From: JBBTSB01 sp964355775
GTDB lineage: Bacteria; Patescibacteriota; Minisyncoccia; 2-02-FULL-40-12; IGHO2-01-FULL-4-A
Assembly (NCBI GenBank): GCA_964355775.1
Contig: CAYHEP010000044.1
Coordinates: forward strand, 1 to 5,450
Direction of reading: 5' to 3'
DNA: 5,450 nt
Part shown: positions 4,886 to 5,450 of the stretch, piece by piece
How the letters are laid out: every line of letters starts with the position of its first letter
How positions within the stretch are numbered: the stretch's first letter is position 1
Made by a program: the position numbers and the translations under genes
Notes under the pieces: model-generated
Told to the model about the DNA's origin: nothing
The model's database searches: none
What the model saw: the letters and a program-made list of their open reading frames with translations, nothing else

Positions 4886-4914
4886 AGTATACCACGTTTA
4901 AAAAGCGCCGTAAA
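4886..4914 (-). promoter_or_regulatory. Possible leaderless promoter of the membrane-protein gene (TTTACG-17-TATACT)
   Basis: On the minus strand, -10 TATACT (4891-4886) lies 6 nt before the ATG at 4879, so transcription would start at or next to the start codon. A weak -35 TTTACG (4914-4909) is 17 bp upstream and falls inside the hairpin at 4901-4925. The same TATACT hexamer is used by the strong plus-strand promoter nearby. Confidence 0.5.
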
Positions 4915-4925
4915 ACGGCGCTTTT
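4901..4925. terminator. Perfect 10-bp hairpin, possible bidirectional terminator
   Basis: Arms AAAAGCGCCG (4901-4910) and CGGCGCTTTT (4916-4925) are exact reverse complements with loop TAAAA. A GC-rich stem with flanking A and T runs fits an intrinsic terminator in either direction: four T on the plus strand, five (4904-4900) on the minus strand. On the plus strand it would stop read-through from argS and the toxin-antitoxin genes before the promoter at 4933. On the minus strand it lies just upstream of the membrane-protein gene and could shield it. Confidence 0.7.
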
Positions 4926-4932
4926 GCTGTAG

Positions 4933-4961
4933 TTGACATAACCATCTTATTCATGTATACT
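4933..4961 (+). promoter_or_regulatory. Strong housekeeping promoter (TTGACA-17-TATACT)
   Basis: -35 TTGACA (4933-4938) is a perfect consensus and -10 TATACT (4956-4961) differs by one base; the spacer is the optimal 17 bp. The expected start is near A4968. It is the best-matching promoter in the window and points to the small gene ending at 5265 and the structured region after it. Confidence 0.82.
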
Positions 4962-4967
4962 ATATGC

Positions 4968-5061
4968 AGACATTCCTCTGTTTTGAGGTGTCGCTGAACA
5001 GCACGGGAAAGCGGAACCGTGCCTGCTCTTTTACAACCAAATCCGCAGATTAGAGATAATC
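4968..5061 (+). promoter_or_regulatory. Structured 5' leader of the small downstream gene
   Basis: Between the predicted start and the small gene lie about 94-124 nt with no convincing coding frame. Visible hairpins are CCTC/GAGG (4975-4978/4985-4988, weak), GCACGG/CCGTGC (5001-5006/5017-5022) and GATTA-GAGA-TAATC (5048-5061), a perfect 5-bp stem with a GNRA tetraloop that extends as GCA/TTGC through the candidate TTG start codon. It could be a regulatory leader or part of a structured RNA. I do not recognise a known riboswitch, SRP RNA or RNase P RNA signature. Confidence 0.45.
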
Positions 5062-5265
5062 TTGCAGATTCCATCGAATTTTGTTCCGCTGATGGCGGCA
5101 ATCCAAGGGGAGAAGATTTCAGTCGAGGTCTTTCTTGCCAGGCTGAAAGATGCACTTCAAGTTGCAAAGATCTACAACAACCCGATTCTGAAAGGGATCG
5201 AGTTCGCGATCGACGACGGAGTCTTGGATGTCAAGATACATCTGGGCTTCGAAAGCGAGAAGTAG
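5062..5265 (+). CDS. Small conserved-looking protein, function unknown (57-67 aa)
   Basis: I do not recognise the family. The longest reading uses TTG at 5062 (67 aa); an ATG at 5092 would give 57 aa beginning MAAIQGEK. Neither has a clear Shine-Dalgarno site, and the TTG lies in a hairpin, so the ATG is a fair alternative. Coding character is good: G-rich first positions, many C-ending codons (ATC, GAC, TTC, AAC) and a sensible protein. An amphipathic helix (about 19-38, VEVFLARLKDALQVAKIY) is followed by two likely strands (44-60, LKGIEFAIDDGVLDVKIHLGF) and an acidic/basic tail. It is predicted soluble and cytoplasmic. It lies under the strongest promoter in the window and before terminator-like hairpins, so it is probably a single, well-expressed gene. 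Codon choice is more C/G-ending than in argS. Confidence 0.6.
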   Translation: MQIPSNFVPLMAAIQGEKISVEVFLARLKDALQVAKIYNNPILKGIEFAIDDGVLDVKIHLGFESEK

Positions 5266-5272
5266 TACACGC

Positions 5273-5290
5273 TCCCGCGCTTGCGCGGGA
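5273..5290 (+). other. GC hairpin after the small gene (TCCCGCG-CTTG-CGCGGGA)
   Basis: A perfect 7-bp stem with a CTTG tetraloop begins 7 nt after the stop codon. No T-tract follows, so by itself it should not terminate transcription; it may protect the mRNA 3' end or belong to the larger folded region to 5349. Confidence 0.7.
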
Positions 5291-5349
5291 CGGGGCAGGC
5301 CACCACCCGGTTGTTACAACCGGGCCCCGATACAAAAAGGTGGCTTTTT
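5291..5349 (+). terminator. Nested intrinsic terminator with a competing alternative stem
   Basis: Stem GCCACC (5299-5304) / GGTGGC (5339-5344) is followed directly by TTTTT (5345-5349), the form of an intrinsic terminator. Enclosed is a strong hairpin CCCGGTTG/CAACCGGG (5306-5313/5317-5324, loop TTA). A second stem, CGGGG (5291-5295) / CCCCG (5325-5329), can close around the same inner hairpin but crosses the terminator stem, so the two either exclude each other or form a pseudoknot. It probably ends the small gene's transcript; regulated attenuation is possible. Confidence 0.7.
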
Positions 5350-5376
5350 CATACTCTGGTTTTTGGTGGCTAAATA

Positions 5377-5385
5377 TGGTATCAT
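5377..5385 (+). promoter_or_regulatory. Possible extended -10 promoter (TGGTATCAT) for a gene leaving the window
   Basis: TGG-TATCAT fits an extended -10 element (TGnTATAAT, one mismatch), but no good -35 lies upstream (TGGTTT at the 17-bp spacing). It follows the terminator and precedes ATG triplets at 5392 (six codons only) and 5429. Confidence 0.35.
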
Positions 5386-5428
5386 TTTTACATGTCAACT
5401 CATAGCGAGTAGTCACCGCCTTTTTCCC

Positions 5429-5450
5429 ATGAGTGAGCGCAGATTGATCA
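5429..5450 (+). CDS. Possible start of a gene running out of the window
   Basis: ATG at 5429 opens a frame reading MSERRLI to the window edge. It lies about 38 nt after the predicted start of the extended -10 promoter and has no Shine-Dalgarno motif, which is usual for this window. Seven codons are far too few to judge; it may be chance. Confidence 0.2.

Noticed and set aside
4964..5053. 29-codon frame starting ATG at 4964 under the strong promoter
   Set aside because: The ATG lies upstream of the expected transcript start near 4968, and the product looks random; an in-frame GTG at 4988 has no supporting ribosome site.
4968..5061. SRP RNA or RNase P RNA in the leader region
   Set aside because: The conserved GGAAGGAAGC-type SRP loop and the GAGGAAAGTCC RNase P block are absent; only a loose GGGAAAGCGGAA similarity is present.
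5019..5405. 128-codon plus-strand frame over the small gene and its terminator
   Set aside because: It reads through several strong hairpins and the terminator T-tract with a Cys/Arg-rich low-quality product; the overlapping 67-codon frame has much better coding character.

Overview
This window looks like a fragment of a Patescibacteria / Candidate Phyla Radiation genome, probably Parcubacteria-like. That placement is an inference from several features. The argS gene carries an in-frame palindromic insertion encoding the peptide LPAGRQ, a dispersed repeat I associate with CPR genomes. A second repeat family has CCCGTTAGAG-type arms. ArgRS is short (513 aa), Shine-Dalgarno motifs are almost absent, and an AbrB/RelE-type toxin-antitoxin pair of a style common in CPR genomes is present. 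TGA and TAG are both used as stops, so the code is standard, unlike Gracilibacteria and Absconditabacteria.

Left block (1-2300, all minus strand). The order of transcription is a trypsin-like HtrA/Deg serine protease with one PDZ domain, a two-helix membrane protein with a coiled-coil tail (ATGA overlap), smpB (17-nt overlap), then ssrA (tmRNA). The tmRNA is cut by the window edge and lacks only its last few tens of nucleotides. It has its own good promoter overlapping the end of smpB. SmpB and tmRNA rescue stalled ribosomes and add a degradation tag. The predicted tag is about 20 residues and ends in YGYATA rather than the usual LAA. The PDZ protease in the same operon is a candidate to act on tagged proteins, but that is a hypothesis.

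Middle block (2301-4528, plus strand). A 128-bp divergent intergenic region carries a 15-bp exact inverted repeat touching the htrA start and lying just before the argS start, plus a compact hairpin. argS follows and contains two separate repeat insertions, both apparently in linkers: a run of degenerate 7-mers near residues 77-86, and a 69-nt composite palindromic element at about residues 401-422. Twelve nucleotides after argS comes a toxin-antitoxin pair: an AbrB/MazE-fold antitoxin, then a RelE-superfamily toxin whose ATG directly follows the antitoxin stop.

Right block (4496-5450). A four-helix membrane protein (YjdF/DUF2238- or VanZ-like) on the minus strand overlaps the toxin gene tail-to-tail by 33 bp and seems to have a leaderless promoter. 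A perfect 10-bp hairpin separates it from the strongest promoter in the window (TTGACA-17-TATACT, plus strand). That promoter drives a structured leader and a small unrecognised protein of 57-67 residues. Several strong hairpins follow, including an intrinsic terminator whose stem competes with an alternative pairing. The last 100 bp hold a possible extended -10 element and perhaps the first codons of a gene that leaves the window.
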